A DNA stretch of 64,000 bases from Pseudomonas putida (lineage in GTDB: Bacteria > Pseudomonadota > Gammaproteobacteria > Pseudomonadales > Pseudomonadaceae). Shown here piece after piece: positions 46,153 through 54,644 of this stretch (position 1 is the first letter of the stretch; each line of letters opens with the position of its first letter). The stretch spans positions 2,402,501 to 2,466,500 of the forward strand of contig NZ_CP016634.1 in NCBI RefSeq assembly GCF_002741075.1, read 5' to 3'. The notes below the pieces were generated by a model, which saw nothing but the letters and a program-made list of their open reading frames with translations, was not told where the DNA came from and searched no databases. A program made the position numbers and the translations under genes.

Positions 46153-46205
46153 TTCGCGGGTAAACCCACCTGGTCCGCGCAGGCCCTGGTGGGTTTACCC
46201 GCGAA
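46153..46205. repeat. Inverted REP pair, perfect 18-bp hairpin
   Basis: TTCGCGGGTAAACCCACC (46153-46170) and its exact complement (46188-46205) enclose 17 bases. It lies 11 bases past the stop of the acyl-CoA ligase gene and 95 bases upstream of the transposase start. It may end the catabolic operon's transcript and is probably a RAYT substrate. Confidence 0.92.
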
Positions 46206-46216
46206 AAGCCCAGTGC

Positions 46217-47857
46217 CTAAAGGCAAGTCTGACGAATGCGCTTCTTGTCGATCTTGCCCACGCTGGTCTTGGGGATTTGGTCCACGAAACGCACCTGCCG
46301 GGGCACGGCCCATTTGTTCAGTCGCCCGTTGTCGACGTATTGCTGCAGATGCCGGGCAAGGGCTGGCTGGTCCAGCGTCACGCCTTCGGTGCAGACCACC
46401 AGGGCCAGCGGCTGTTCACCCCAGCGCTCGTCCGGCAGCCCGATCACGGCGACGGAGTCGACGCCGGGGTGCTGGCTGATCAGGCTTTCCAGCTCTACCG
46501 AACTGATCCACTCGCCCCCGGTCTTGATCACGTCCTTGATCCGGTCGCGGATGCGCATCACCCCGCGCGCGTCGATGCACGCCAAGTCGCCGGTGTGCAA
46601 CCAGCCGCCGGCCCAGAGCGCAGCGCCTTGCTCGGGCGCGTTGAGGTAGCCCTGGGTCAGCCAGGGCGCACGCACCACCACTTCGCCGAGGGTTTCGCCG
46701 TCATGAGCCACGTCTTGGCCCTCGCCATCGACGATGCGCAGATCCACCAGCGGGATCGGCACTCCGGCCGCGATGCGCAGGGGCACCTGCTGCGCCATGG
46801 GCAGCGCCAGGTCTTGGGCGCTCAGGCAGGTAAGACTGAGCAATGGGCAGGTTTCGGACATGCCGTAACCGCAATGCACGCGAATGCCCCGCTCACTCGC
46901 CCGCTGGGCCAGGCCCTGGGTCAGGGCGCTGCCGCCCAGGAGCATCTTCCAACCCTTGAGGTCAGTGCGCTTGCCCTCTTCGCAGTCGAGCATCATCTGC
47001 AGCAAGGTGGGCACGCAATGGGAGAAGGTCACCCCTTCGTCACGGTACAGGCGCACCAACTGGTTGGCCTCGTACCGCCCGGGATAGACCTGCTTGATGC
47101 CCAGCGCCGTGGCCACATAGGGCACGCCCCAGGCGTGCACATGGAACATTGGCGTGATCGGCATGTACACATCGCCCGTGCGCAACAGCGGCTCGCCACC
47201 GCAAGCGGCGAGCGTGCCCAGCTCGTTGAGGGTGTGCAGCACCAGTTGGCGATGGGTGAAGTACACGCCCTTCGGCTCGCCAGTGGTGCCGGTGGTGTAG
47301 AACAGCGTCGCGACGGAGTTTTCATCGAAATCGGGGAAGTCGAAGTGGCTGTCCACTGCCGCCAGCAAGGCCTCGTACTCGCCCACCAACGGTAGGCCAG
47401 TCACTGGCGCCAGGCCTTCGCCAAGACGGATGAAGCGCTCGACCGTGCCCAACTCGCCGTGCAGTTGTTCCATCAGCGGCAGGAAATCGTCATGCACCAG
47501 CACGAGCCGGTCTTCGGCGTGGTTCATGGTGTAGCGGATCTGCTCGGCGGACAGGCGCACGTTGACCGTGTGCAGCACCGCGCCAATCATCGGCACGGCG
47601 AAGAAGCACTCCAGCGCCCGGTGGCTGTCCCAGTCGAGCAAGGCCACGGTATCCCCCGGGCGCACGCCGGCCTCGATGAGCACATTGGCCAAACGCTGGA
47701 TGCGCGTCTGCAGGGTGGTGTAGCTGTAGCGCAGCTGGTCGGCGTAGACGATCTCCTGCCCCGGCTGGTAGCGCACGCCCGACAGCAGCAGGCGCTTGAT
47801 CAGTAGTGGGTAGGTGTAGGCCTCGGCCGCCGGTGCGATGACGCGGGTCTTGATCAT
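46217..47857 (-). CDS. Fatty-acid/acyl-CoA ligase (AMP-forming)
   Basis: GGAGG five bases upstream supports ATG 47857 (546 residues). The enzyme activates a carboxylic acid as acyl-AMP then acyl-CoA. The P-loop-like motif is LFYTTGTTGEPKGVYFTHRQ, with YGMSETCP, TGDLACIDARGVMRIRDRIKDVIKTGGEWIS and the catalytic lysine in PKTSVGKIDKKRIR. It resembles AlkK-type medium-chain ligases. It is last in the seven-gene operon, four bases-overlap style with the dehydrogenase gene upstream, feeding beta-oxidation. Confidence 0.9.
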   Translation of the reverse strand: MIKTRVIAPAAEAYTYPLLIKRLLLSGVRYQPGQEIVYADQLRYSYTTLQTRIQRLANVLIEAGVRPGDTVALLDWDSHRALECFFAVPMIGAVLHTVNVRLSAEQIRYTMNHAEDRLVLVHDDFLPLMEQLHGELGTVERFIRLGEGLAPVTGLPLVGEYEALLAAVDSHFDFPDFDENSVATLFYTTGTTGEPKGVYFTHRQLVLHTLNELGTLAACGGEPLLRTGDVYMPITPMFHVHAWGVPYVATALGIKQVYPGRYEANQLVRLYRDEGVTFSHCVPTLLQMMLDCEEGKRTDLKGWKMLLGGSALTQGLAQRASERGIRVHCGYGMSETCPLLSLTCLSAQDLALPMAQQVPLRIAAGVPIPLVDLRIVDGEGQDVAHDGETLGEVVVRAPWLTQGYLNAPEQGAALWAGGWLHTGDLACIDARGVMRIRDRIKDVIKTGGEWISSVELESLISQHPGVDSVAVIGLPDERWGEQPLALVVCTEGVTLDQPALARHLQQYVDNGRLNKWAVPRQVRFVDQIPKTSVGKIDKKRIRQTCL

Positions 47858-47868
47858 GGCGCCCTCCA

Positions 47869-49641
47869 TCACAGCTGCGCCTCGTCGAGCAGGTAGAGGC
47901 TGTCGCTGCCAGCCTTGACCACGGCGCTGAGCGAGTGGATGCGCGGCAGCACGCGAGCGAAGTAGAACCGCGCCGTGCCCACCTTGCTCTGGTAGAACGC
48001 GCCCTCCTGCGCCATGGCCACATCGGCCATCCGCGCCCACAGGTAGGCGTACAGCGTGTAGCCGAAGGCGTGCAGGTACTCCACCGCCGCCGCGCCGATT
48101 TCTCGCGGGTTGCCCTGGGCGCGGTCGAGCACCGAGGCGGTCAGTTCGTCCAGGTTGTCCAGCGCGGCCAGCAACGGCGTGCGGAACTCGCCGCGCGACG
48201 GCGCCAGGCCCTGGGCGAATGCGCGCATCTCATCGGACAGCAATTGATAGCTGCGCCCGCCGTCGGCGACCAATTTGCGGCCCACCAGGTCCAGGGCCTG
48301 GATGCCATTGGCACCCTCGTAGATCTGGGTGATGCGGCAGTCGCGGATCAACTGCTCCTGGCCCCACTCGCGGATATAGCCATGGCCGCCGAACACCTGC
48401 TGGCCGTGCACCGTCGTCTCCAGCCCCATGTCGGTCAGAAACGCCTTGGCCACCGGCGTCAGCAGCGCCACACGGGCCTCGGCCTGGCCGCGCACGTCGG
48501 CTTGCTCGCTGTACTTGGCCACGTCCAGTTGCTGCGCCACGTAGGTGGAAAACGCTCGCCCGCCTTCGTTGAGCGCCTTCATGATCAGCAGCATGCGGCG
48601 CACGTCCGGGTGCACGATGATCGGGTCGGCCGCCTTGTCGGGCGCCTCGGTGCCAGTGGCCGCGCGGCCCTGCAGGCGGTCCCGGGCATAGGCCAGGGCG
48701 TTCTGGTAGGAACGCTCGCCCAGGGCCAGGCCCTGGATGCCGACGCCCAGGCGCTCGTAGTTCATCATGGTGAACATGGCGTTCAGGCCCTTGTTCGCCT
48801 CCCCCACCAGGTAGCCCAGAGCACCATCGAAGTTCATCACGCAGGTGGCCGAGGCCTTGATGCCCATCTTGTGCTCGATGGAGCCACAACTGACCGCGTT
48901 GGCCTCGCCCAGCTCGCCATCGTCCTCGACCAGCACCTTGGGCACCAGGAACAAGGAGATCCCCTTGGCACCGGCCGGTGCGTCAGGCAGCTTGGCCAGC
49001 ACCAGGTGGATGATGTTTTCGGTCAGGTCCTGCTCGCCGCCGGTGATGAAGATCTTGGTGCCGGTGATGCGGTAGCGACCATCGGCCTGGGGCTCGGCGC
49101 GGGTGCGGATCAAACCCAGGTCGGTGCCGGCGTGGGGCTCGGTCAGGCACATCGACCCGGTCCAGCGGCCCTCGTACATCGGCGGCAGGTAGCGGGCCTT
49201 GAGCGCGTCGCTGGCATGGTTGAGCAACGACAGGCAGGCGCCGGCCGTGAGCATCGGGTACAGGCCGAACGACAGGTTGGCGGCGTTGAGCATTTCCTCG
49301 ACCTGGACGCCGATCACCTTGGGCATGCCCATGCCGCCGAACGCCGGAGCGCCCGTCACACCCACCCAGCCATCGGCCGCGTAGGTCCGGTAGGCGTCGG
49401 CAAAGCCATCCGGGGTCGTCACCGTGCCGGCCTCGAAGCGACAGCCTTGTTCGTCGCCGCTGCGGTTGAGCGGCGCCACGACCTGGGCGATGACCTTGCC
49501 CGCCTGTTCGAGCACGGCCTTGGCGGTATCGGCATCGACCTGTTCCACCAGTGCAGGCGTCTGCGCCCACCAAGCCGGGATATCGAAGACTTCGTTGAAC
49601 AGAAAATCCATATCGCGCAAAGGCGCAAGGTAATCAGACAT
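47869..49641 (-). CDS. Acyl-CoA dehydrogenase with extended C-terminal domain
   Basis: The 590-residue FAD enzyme introduces a double bond into acyl-CoA. The longer form has N-terminal and C-terminal extensions typical of Pseudomonas multi-domain ACADs: MCLTEPHAGTDLGLIRTRAEP, KIFITGGEQDLTENIIHLVLAKLPD and QVFGGHGYIREWGQEQLIRDCRITQIYEGANGIQALDLVGRKL are the standard motifs. It overlaps the RND transporter stop by eight bases and is followed by the ligase gene. The chain length it accepts is unknown. Confidence 0.92.
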   Translation of the reverse strand: MSDYLAPLRDMDFLFNEVFDIPAWWAQTPALVEQVDADTAKAVLEQAGKVIAQVVAPLNRSGDEQGCRFEAGTVTTPDGFADAYRTYAADGWVGVTGAPAFGGMGMPKVIGVQVEEMLNAANLSFGLYPMLTAGACLSLLNHASDALKARYLPPMYEGRWTGSMCLTEPHAGTDLGLIRTRAEPQADGRYRITGTKIFITGGEQDLTENIIHLVLAKLPDAPAGAKGISLFLVPKVLVEDDGELGEANAVSCGSIEHKMGIKASATCVMNFDGALGYLVGEANKGLNAMFTMMNYERLGVGIQGLALGERSYQNALAYARDRLQGRAATGTEAPDKAADPIIVHPDVRRMLLIMKALNEGGRAFSTYVAQQLDVAKYSEQADVRGQAEARVALLTPVAKAFLTDMGLETTVHGQQVFGGHGYIREWGQEQLIRDCRITQIYEGANGIQALDLVGRKLVADGGRSYQLLSDEMRAFAQGLAPSRGEFRTPLLAALDNLDELTASVLDRAQGNPREIGAAAVEYLHAFGYTLYAYLWARMADVAMAQEGAFYQSKVGTARFYFARVLPRIHSLSAVVKAGSDSLYLLDEAQL

Positions 49642-52108
49642 GAGACGAACACTCGGCTTCTTGGTTGTTGGCGTGCAGCCCACCTTGGGTGTGGGGGCTG
49701 GTGGCGGTCGCCCGGACCTTGTCGCCGGGCAGGAGGAAGTACGACAGCGCCGGGATCAGCACCAGCGCGCCGAGCATGTTCCACAGGAACATGAAGGTCA
49801 GCAGCAGGCCCATGTCGGCCTGGAACTTGATCGGTGACCAGGCCCAGCCCACCACACCGGCGGCCAGGGTGATGCCCACCAGGCCCACGACCCGGCCGGT
49901 GAAGGCCACGGCGTTCTGGTAGGCCTGGGCCAGCGAGAGCCCCTTGCGCTGGTAATGCAGCTGCACGCTGAGCAGGTACAAGGCGTAGTCCACGCCGATC
50001 CCCACGCCCAGGGCGATCACCGGCAAGGTGGCGACCTTCACACCAATGCCCATGGCCACCATCAGCGCCTCGCACAGCACCGAGGTGAGCATCAGCGGCA
50101 GCACCGCCACCAAGGTGGCGCGCCAGCTGCGGAAGGTCACCAGGCAGAACAGCGTGACGGCCAGGTACACCAGCAACAGCATGGTGCGGTTGGCCTCACG
50201 CACCACGATGTTGGTGGCAGCCTCGATCCCGGCGCTACCGGCGGCGAGCAGGAACTGCCGATCATCACTGCTGTTGGCCTGGGCGAAGCGCTCGGCGGCA
50301 GCCACCACCTCGTCCAAGGTGTCGGCCTTGTGGTCCTTGAGGTAGGCGATCACCGGCATCAGCGAGCAATCGTTGTTGAACAACTCTGGGGCGTTGACCG
50401 AGGCCTGCTGGGCGGCGTAGTTGAGCACGTCCTGGTTGCGCTGGATGCTGTTGAGCTTGGGGTTGCCCTCGTAAGTACCGGCGGTGATCTGGCGCACGGC
50501 GTTGGTCAGCGACAGCGTGGTCTGCACACCTGGCAGTTGTTGCAGCGCCCAGGCCAGGCGATCGGCCAACACCAATGTCTGGTAGCGCAGACAGCCTTCA
50601 GACGCGGTCTTGACCATGACCGCGAAGGTGTCGCTGGAGAGCGCGTAATGGTCGGTGATGTAGGCGTTGTCGCGGTTGTAGCGCGAGTCGGCGTGCAGCT
50701 CCGGGGCGCCACTGTCCAGATCGCCGATCTTCAGCTGCAGGCTGGCCCACAGCCCCCCTGCCCCCATTGCCACGGCCACCAGCACCGCCGCCGTGGCCCA
50801 CTTGCGCTCGGTAAAGCGGTCCAGCACATCCCACAGTTTGCCGAAGCCCCGGTGCGCGGCGGCGCGCGAATCGATGCGCAAGGCGCGCTCGGCGGCCTTG
50901 CGTCCGACACCGATGTACGACAGCGCCACCGGCATCAACAGCAGCGAGGTGAAGATCAGCACCGCCACGCCGATGCTGGCGGTGATGGCCAGGTCCTTGA
51001 TCACCGGAATGTCGATCAGCATCAGCACGGCAAAACCCACCGCGTCGGCCAACAGCGCCGTCACCCCGGCCACGAACAGGCGGCGGAAGGTGTAGCGAGC
51101 CGCTACCTGGCGGTGGGTGCCGCGCCCGATGTCCTGCATGATGCCGTTCATCTTCTGCGCGGCGTGGGACACGCCGATGGCGAAGATCAAGAACGGCACC
51201 AGAATCGAGTACGGATCGATTGCATAGCCCAGCCAGGCGACGATGCCCAACTGCCAGACCACCGCGGTCAGCGAGCACAGCACCACCAGCAAGGTACTGC
51301 GCACGCAGCGGGTGTACAGGTAGATGATCACCAGGCTCGTGACCACCGCCAGGGCGAAGAACAGCATCACCTGGATCAAGCCGTCGATCAGGTCGCCCAT
51401 CAGCTTGGCGAAGCCGATCACATGGACCTTGTAGGGGCCGGCCGCTTCGTAGTGACTGCGCAGTTGTTCGAGCTGACGGGAGAACGCGTGGTAGTCCACG
51501 CCACGGCCGGTGGCCGAATCCCGGTCGAGCAGCGGCACCACCAGCATGCTCGACTTGAAGTCACGGGCCACCAGGCTGCCGACGATGTTGGCGCGCTCGA
51601 TGTTCTGGCGCAGTTGCTCGATATCCGCCTGTGCCCCTTGGTAGCCGTCCGGCATCACCGGGCCGCCCTGGAAGCCCTCTTCGGTGACCTCCGTCCAGCG
51701 CACCGCCGGGCTCCACAACGACTTCATCCAGGCACGGTCCACGCCCTGGCTGAGAAACAACTCATCGTTGATGTGCCGCAGGGTCTGCAGGTAGGCCGGG
51801 TCGAAGATGTCGCCCTCGGTGTTCTCCACTACCACCCGCAATGAATTGCCCAGGCCGCGCAGGGACTGGCGGTTGTCCAGGTAATTCTGGATGTAGGGGT
51901 GGCTCTGCGGAATCATCTTCTCGAAGCTTGGACGCAGCTCCAGGCGGGTCAGCGCCACATAGCCCAGCACCAGCGTGGTCAGGCACATGGCGAGCACGAA
52001 CGCCAGGCGATGGTTGAACACCAGGCGCTCCAGCCCGTTGCCCGAGCGCATGTCGAAATCTTCGAGGTTGCGGATCACCGGCAGGGTGTCTTGTTGGATA
52101 TCGGCCAT
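49634..52108 (-). CDS. RND/MMPL-type transporter
   Basis: The 824-residue inner-membrane protein has two repeats, each with one membrane helix, a large periplasmic loop and five helices, as in RND/MMPL lipid transporters. Sequences such as FFALAVVTSLVIIYLYTRC and GVSHAAQKMNGIMQ, with VGIGVDYALYLLSVQLHYQR near the C-terminal core, support this. It lacks a membrane-fusion partner gene; instead it neighbours YCF48-like, DUF1329 and DUF1302 genes. This combination is known from clusters that handle steroids and other hydrophobics, so export or envelope transport of a lipid-like compound is likely. Confidence 0.9.
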   Translation of the reverse strand: MADIQQDTLPVIRNLEDFDMRSGNGLERLVFNHRLAFVLAMCLTTLVLGYVALTRLELRPSFEKMIPQSHPYIQNYLDNRQSLRGLGNSLRVVVENTEGDIFDPAYLQTLRHINDELFLSQGVDRAWMKSLWSPAVRWTEVTEEGFQGGPVMPDGYQGAQADIEQLRQNIERANIVGSLVARDFKSSMLVVPLLDRDSATGRGVDYHAFSRQLEQLRSHYEAAGPYKVHVIGFAKLMGDLIDGLIQVMLFFALAVVTSLVIIYLYTRCVRSTLLVVLCSLTAVVWQLGIVAWLGYAIDPYSILVPFLIFAIGVSHAAQKMNGIMQDIGRGTHRQVAARYTFRRLFVAGVTALLADAVGFAVLMLIDIPVIKDLAITASIGVAVLIFTSLLLMPVALSYIGVGRKAAERALRIDSRAAAHRGFGKLWDVLDRFTERKWATAAVLVAVAMGAGGLWASLQLKIGDLDSGAPELHADSRYNRDNAYITDHYALSSDTFAVMVKTASEGCLRYQTLVLADRLAWALQQLPGVQTTLSLTNAVRQITAGTYEGNPKLNSIQRNQDVLNYAAQQASVNAPELFNNDCSLMPVIAYLKDHKADTLDEVVAAAERFAQANSSDDRQFLLAAGSAGIEAATNIVVREANRTMLLLVYLAVTLFCLVTFRSWRATLVAVLPLMLTSVLCEALMVAMGIGVKVATLPVIALGVGIGVDYALYLLSVQLHYQRKGLSLAQAYQNAVAFTGRVVGLVGITLAAGVVGWAWSPIKFQADMGLLLTFMFLWNMLGALVLIPALSYFLLPGDKVRATATSPHTQGGLHANNQEAECSSHV

Positions 52109-52136
52109 CAGGGTTTTCTCTTGTTATGGGTGGCGC

Positions 52137-53204
52137 TTACTGAAGCGCCAGCGTGCGTACGCCGCGCTCGCCCACCAGCACCAGGTCGGAGGCGGTGTCG
52201 AAGGCGCTGGCACTCACTGGGGTGCGCGAGGCTTGGCGCACCAGGATGAAACTGGCGCCCCCATCGAGGCTTTGCAGCAGGTCACCGGCCTGGCTCGACA
52301 GCCAGAACTGGCCGTGGCTGTCCAGGCTGGCAGCGGTGAGGCTGGTGGCCAGGCCCGTGTTCACCGGCTGCCAGTTCAGGCCGCCATCGGTGCTGCGGTA
52401 GGCATGGCCGCGCAGGCCATAGGCCAGCAGCACACCCCCTTTGCCGGTGATGCCGAAGAACGTGCCGCTGTAAGGCGTGGCCAGCCGGGTGAAGCGCTGG
52501 CCGGCGGCATCGAGCTTGAGCAGCAGGCCCTGCTCGCCGGTGATGTACAGCGCACCGTCGATCTGGGCCAGGCTGGTCAGGTGCAGCCCCTGGGGGTTGT
52601 CGCTGCGCTCGAGCCAGGGCGTCCAGCTGTGCCCGCCGTCAGTGGTGTGCAGCAGCAGATTGAACACGCCGACGGCAAAGCCGTGCTGTTCATCGGTGAA
52701 CCACACATCCAGCAGCGGCTTGTCGGCACCTTCGGCCACCAGGCGCTCACCCTCGGCCACCCAAGCGGCCCAGCGTTCATCCTGCGGAGCGGCCTGGGCC
52801 TGGGCGCGGTACCAGGCGAGCACTTGCGCTGCGAGCACGCGACCGTCCAGTTGTTTTTCCCAATGCTCGCCGCCATCGGCGCTGTGCAGGATCACCCCGT
52901 CGTTGCCCACGGCCCAGCCACTGCGAGGAGTGGGGAAGCTCACCGCATTGAGGTCGGCGCTGACCGGTACCTGAGCCTGCTGCCAGTGCGCGCCGTGGTC
53001 ATCGGAATACACGATGTGCCCACGCGGACCGACCGCCACCAGCCGCTCTCCGGCACGGCCCACATCGCGCAAGGGGCTGACCGGCGCCAGCGCGCTGGGC
53101 ATCGCTGGCAGGTCCAGCACATCCACGTAGGGCGCAGCCTGGGCCAGGCCCTGCAGGGCGGCACAGAGCATCAGCACCTGGGCGCTTGATTTGAAGACAG
53201 ACAT
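52137..53204 (-). CDS. YCF48-like periplasmic beta-propeller protein
   Basis: GGGAGG upstream supports ATG 53204 (355 residues). A signal peptide (MSVFKSSAQVLMLCAALQGLAQA) leads to a beta-propeller with at least five Asp-box repeats: SDDHGAHWQ, SADGGEHWE, TTDGGHSWT, STDGGLNWQ and SLDGGASF. The architecture resembles YCF48/HCF136 photosystem assembly factors, but in heterotrophs these are often next to RND transporters. It probably assists the RND protein in the periplasm. A strong hairpin separates it from the DUF1329 gene. Confidence 0.88.
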   Translation of the reverse strand: MSVFKSSAQVLMLCAALQGLAQAAPYVDVLDLPAMPSALAPVSPLRDVGRAGERLVAVGPRGHIVYSDDHGAHWQQAQVPVSADLNAVSFPTPRSGWAVGNDGVILHSADGGEHWEKQLDGRVLAAQVLAWYRAQAQAAPQDERWAAWVAEGERLVAEGADKPLLDVWFTDEQHGFAVGVFNLLLHTTDGGHSWTPWLERSDNPQGLHLTSLAQIDGALYITGEQGLLLKLDAAGQRFTRLATPYSGTFFGITGKGGVLLAYGLRGHAYRSTDGGLNWQPVNTGLATSLTAASLDSHGQFWLSSQAGDLLQSLDGGASFILVRQASRTPVSASAFDTASDLVLVGERGVRTLALQ

Positions 53205-53228
53205 CCCGAACCTCCCGATTCGTCGGAC

Positions 53229-53259
53229 GGGGCCTGCGCAAGGCAACCGCGCAGGCCCC
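53229..53259 (-). other. Strong intercistronic hairpin
   Basis: GGGGCCTGCGC (53229-53239) pairs perfectly with GCGCAGGCCCC (53249-53259) over an AAGGCAACC loop. It lies six bases after the DUF1329 stop. No T-run follows, so it may stabilise the upstream mRNA end or act as partial terminator. Confidence 0.75.
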
Positions 53260-53265
53260 AGGCAT

Positions 53266-54627
53266 TCAGCGAATACCGGCCCCCGCCAGGGACTCGGGCG
53301 ACCATTGGGTCTTGGACAGGGGGTCGATGTAGCGGATGCCGCCGTAGGCACCGACCACGCCATTGAGGTTGTAGGTGCCACCGATCAGGTCGTAGATCAT
53401 GAACGGCGTGGCATCGGGGGTGGTCTTGTCGTAGCTCTGGGTGAGGAAGGCGAACGAGCCACGGTATAGCTGGCCACGGGCGTCGTACTGGTCCGAGGCC
53501 AGGGCGACCCAGCTGTCTTCATCGAGGTAGAAGCGACGCTTGTGGTAGATGTGGCGCGCGCCGTCCTTGAGCTTGCCCTCCACCACCCAGACCCGGTGCT
53601 TCTCCCAGCGCACGAACTGCGGCGCCAGGTGGTTGGGCGTGGTCAGCTGGCTGACATCGGTGTTGTAGGTCAGCTTGTAGGTGTTGTACGGCACGTACAT
53701 TTCCTGCTTGCCCACGAGGGTCCAGTCGTAGCGGTCCAGGGCGCCGTTGAAGACGAACACGTCATCGTAGGTGCCCGAGCCCGAAGTGCCCGGGTTCGGC
53801 GTGTCGTAGGCCAGGTTCGGCGCCAGCTTCACTCGGCGCTGGCCCGGCAGGTACTGCCAGGCGCTGCGTGGCTGGGCCAGCGGGTTGGCGGCGTCACGCA
53901 GCATCATCGCTTCGCCGGCGCGGCGGGCTGGAGCGGTGTACACCAGTTTCATCTGGTAGTAAGTGTCCTTGGCGCCGATGGTCTTGCCCATGTCTTCATA
54001 GACCGGGTAACTGATGTTGGCCTGGCCTGTGGTGGACAAGGTGGCCTTGCCGGCCGCATCGACGTTCCAGGAGTCGTATTTGGCGGTCATGCTCACGCCC
54101 TGGTAGCGCAGCAGGAAGTTCCACATGGCCTCGGCGCCGGTTTGCGGAATCGGGAACGGGATGCCCGGCAGCACGTTGTCCACCGCGGTACCGCCCTCCT
54201 GGCTGCGGGCGCCGGTGGCGTTCTTGAGGGTGTTGTCCAGCACCGACTGCGGCAGCGCGACGGTACGGTGGGTCGGGTAGACATCCACCTGGAAGCTCGG
54301 GAAGCGCTTGAGCAGTTCCAGGGTGGTGGCGGTGAGCTGCGCCTTGTACTGCTCGGCGTTGGCAGCGTTGATCACCAGCAGCGGCTTCTCGCTGGCGAAG
54401 GGGTCCGGGCGCATGCTAGCGCCCTGCTGGTAGCTGGCCGGCGGGGTGACCAAGCCGCCCTGGTAGGCCGGGATGCTGCCGTCGGCGCTGGCAGCCTTTT
54501 CGGCCCCCACCGACGTCAGGCTGGTGCCCAGGCGCGCGGCCTGGTCACTCGAGACTGCCGCCTGGGCGACATTGAGGGCGAGCAGCGACAGGCACGAGGC
54601 CAGCAGCGTGTGGTGCAGAGCTTTCAT
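53266..54627 (-). CDS. DUF1329 outer-membrane-associated protein
   Basis: The 453-residue protein has a signal peptide (ALHHTLLASCLSLLALNVAQA) and the DUF1329 pattern: TLTSVGAEKAASADGSIPAYQGGL near the start, VYEDMGKTIGAKDTYYQMKLVYTAPARRAGE, QRRVKLAPNLAYDTPNPGTSGSGTYDDVFVFNGALDRYDWTLVGKQEMYVPYNTYKL and VWVVEGKLKDGARHIYHKRRFYLDEDSW. Its fold is related to lipid-binding LolA-like proteins. It nearly always pairs with a DUF1302 protein, here 17 bases upstream. A periplasmic lipid-carrier role is inferred. Confidence 0.9.
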   Translation of the reverse strand: MKALHHTLLASCLSLLALNVAQAAVSSDQAARLGTSLTSVGAEKAASADGSIPAYQGGLVTPPASYQQGASMRPDPFASEKPLLVINAANAEQYKAQLTATTLELLKRFPSFQVDVYPTHRTVALPQSVLDNTLKNATGARSQEGGTAVDNVLPGIPFPIPQTGAEAMWNFLLRYQGVSMTAKYDSWNVDAAGKATLSTTGQANISYPVYEDMGKTIGAKDTYYQMKLVYTAPARRAGEAMMLRDAANPLAQPRSAWQYLPGQRRVKLAPNLAYDTPNPGTSGSGTYDDVFVFNGALDRYDWTLVGKQEMYVPYNTYKLTYNTDVSQLTTPNHLAPQFVRWEKHRVWVVEGKLKDGARHIYHKRRFYLDEDSWVALASDQYDARGQLYRGSFAFLTQSYDKTTPDATPFMIYDLIGGTYNLNGVVGAYGGIRYIDPLSKTQWSPESLAGAGIR

Positions 54628-54644
54628 GATTGGAGTTCCTGTAC

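Noticed and set aside
47935..49794. A 619-codon plus-strand frame opposite the acyl-CoA dehydrogenase gene
   Set aside because: The minus strand holds every acyl-CoA dehydrogenase motif; the other frame is a shadow.
49955..51844. A 629-codon plus-strand frame opposite the RND transporter gene
   Set aside because: His/Gln-rich low-complexity translation, the mirror of a membrane protein, with no start support.
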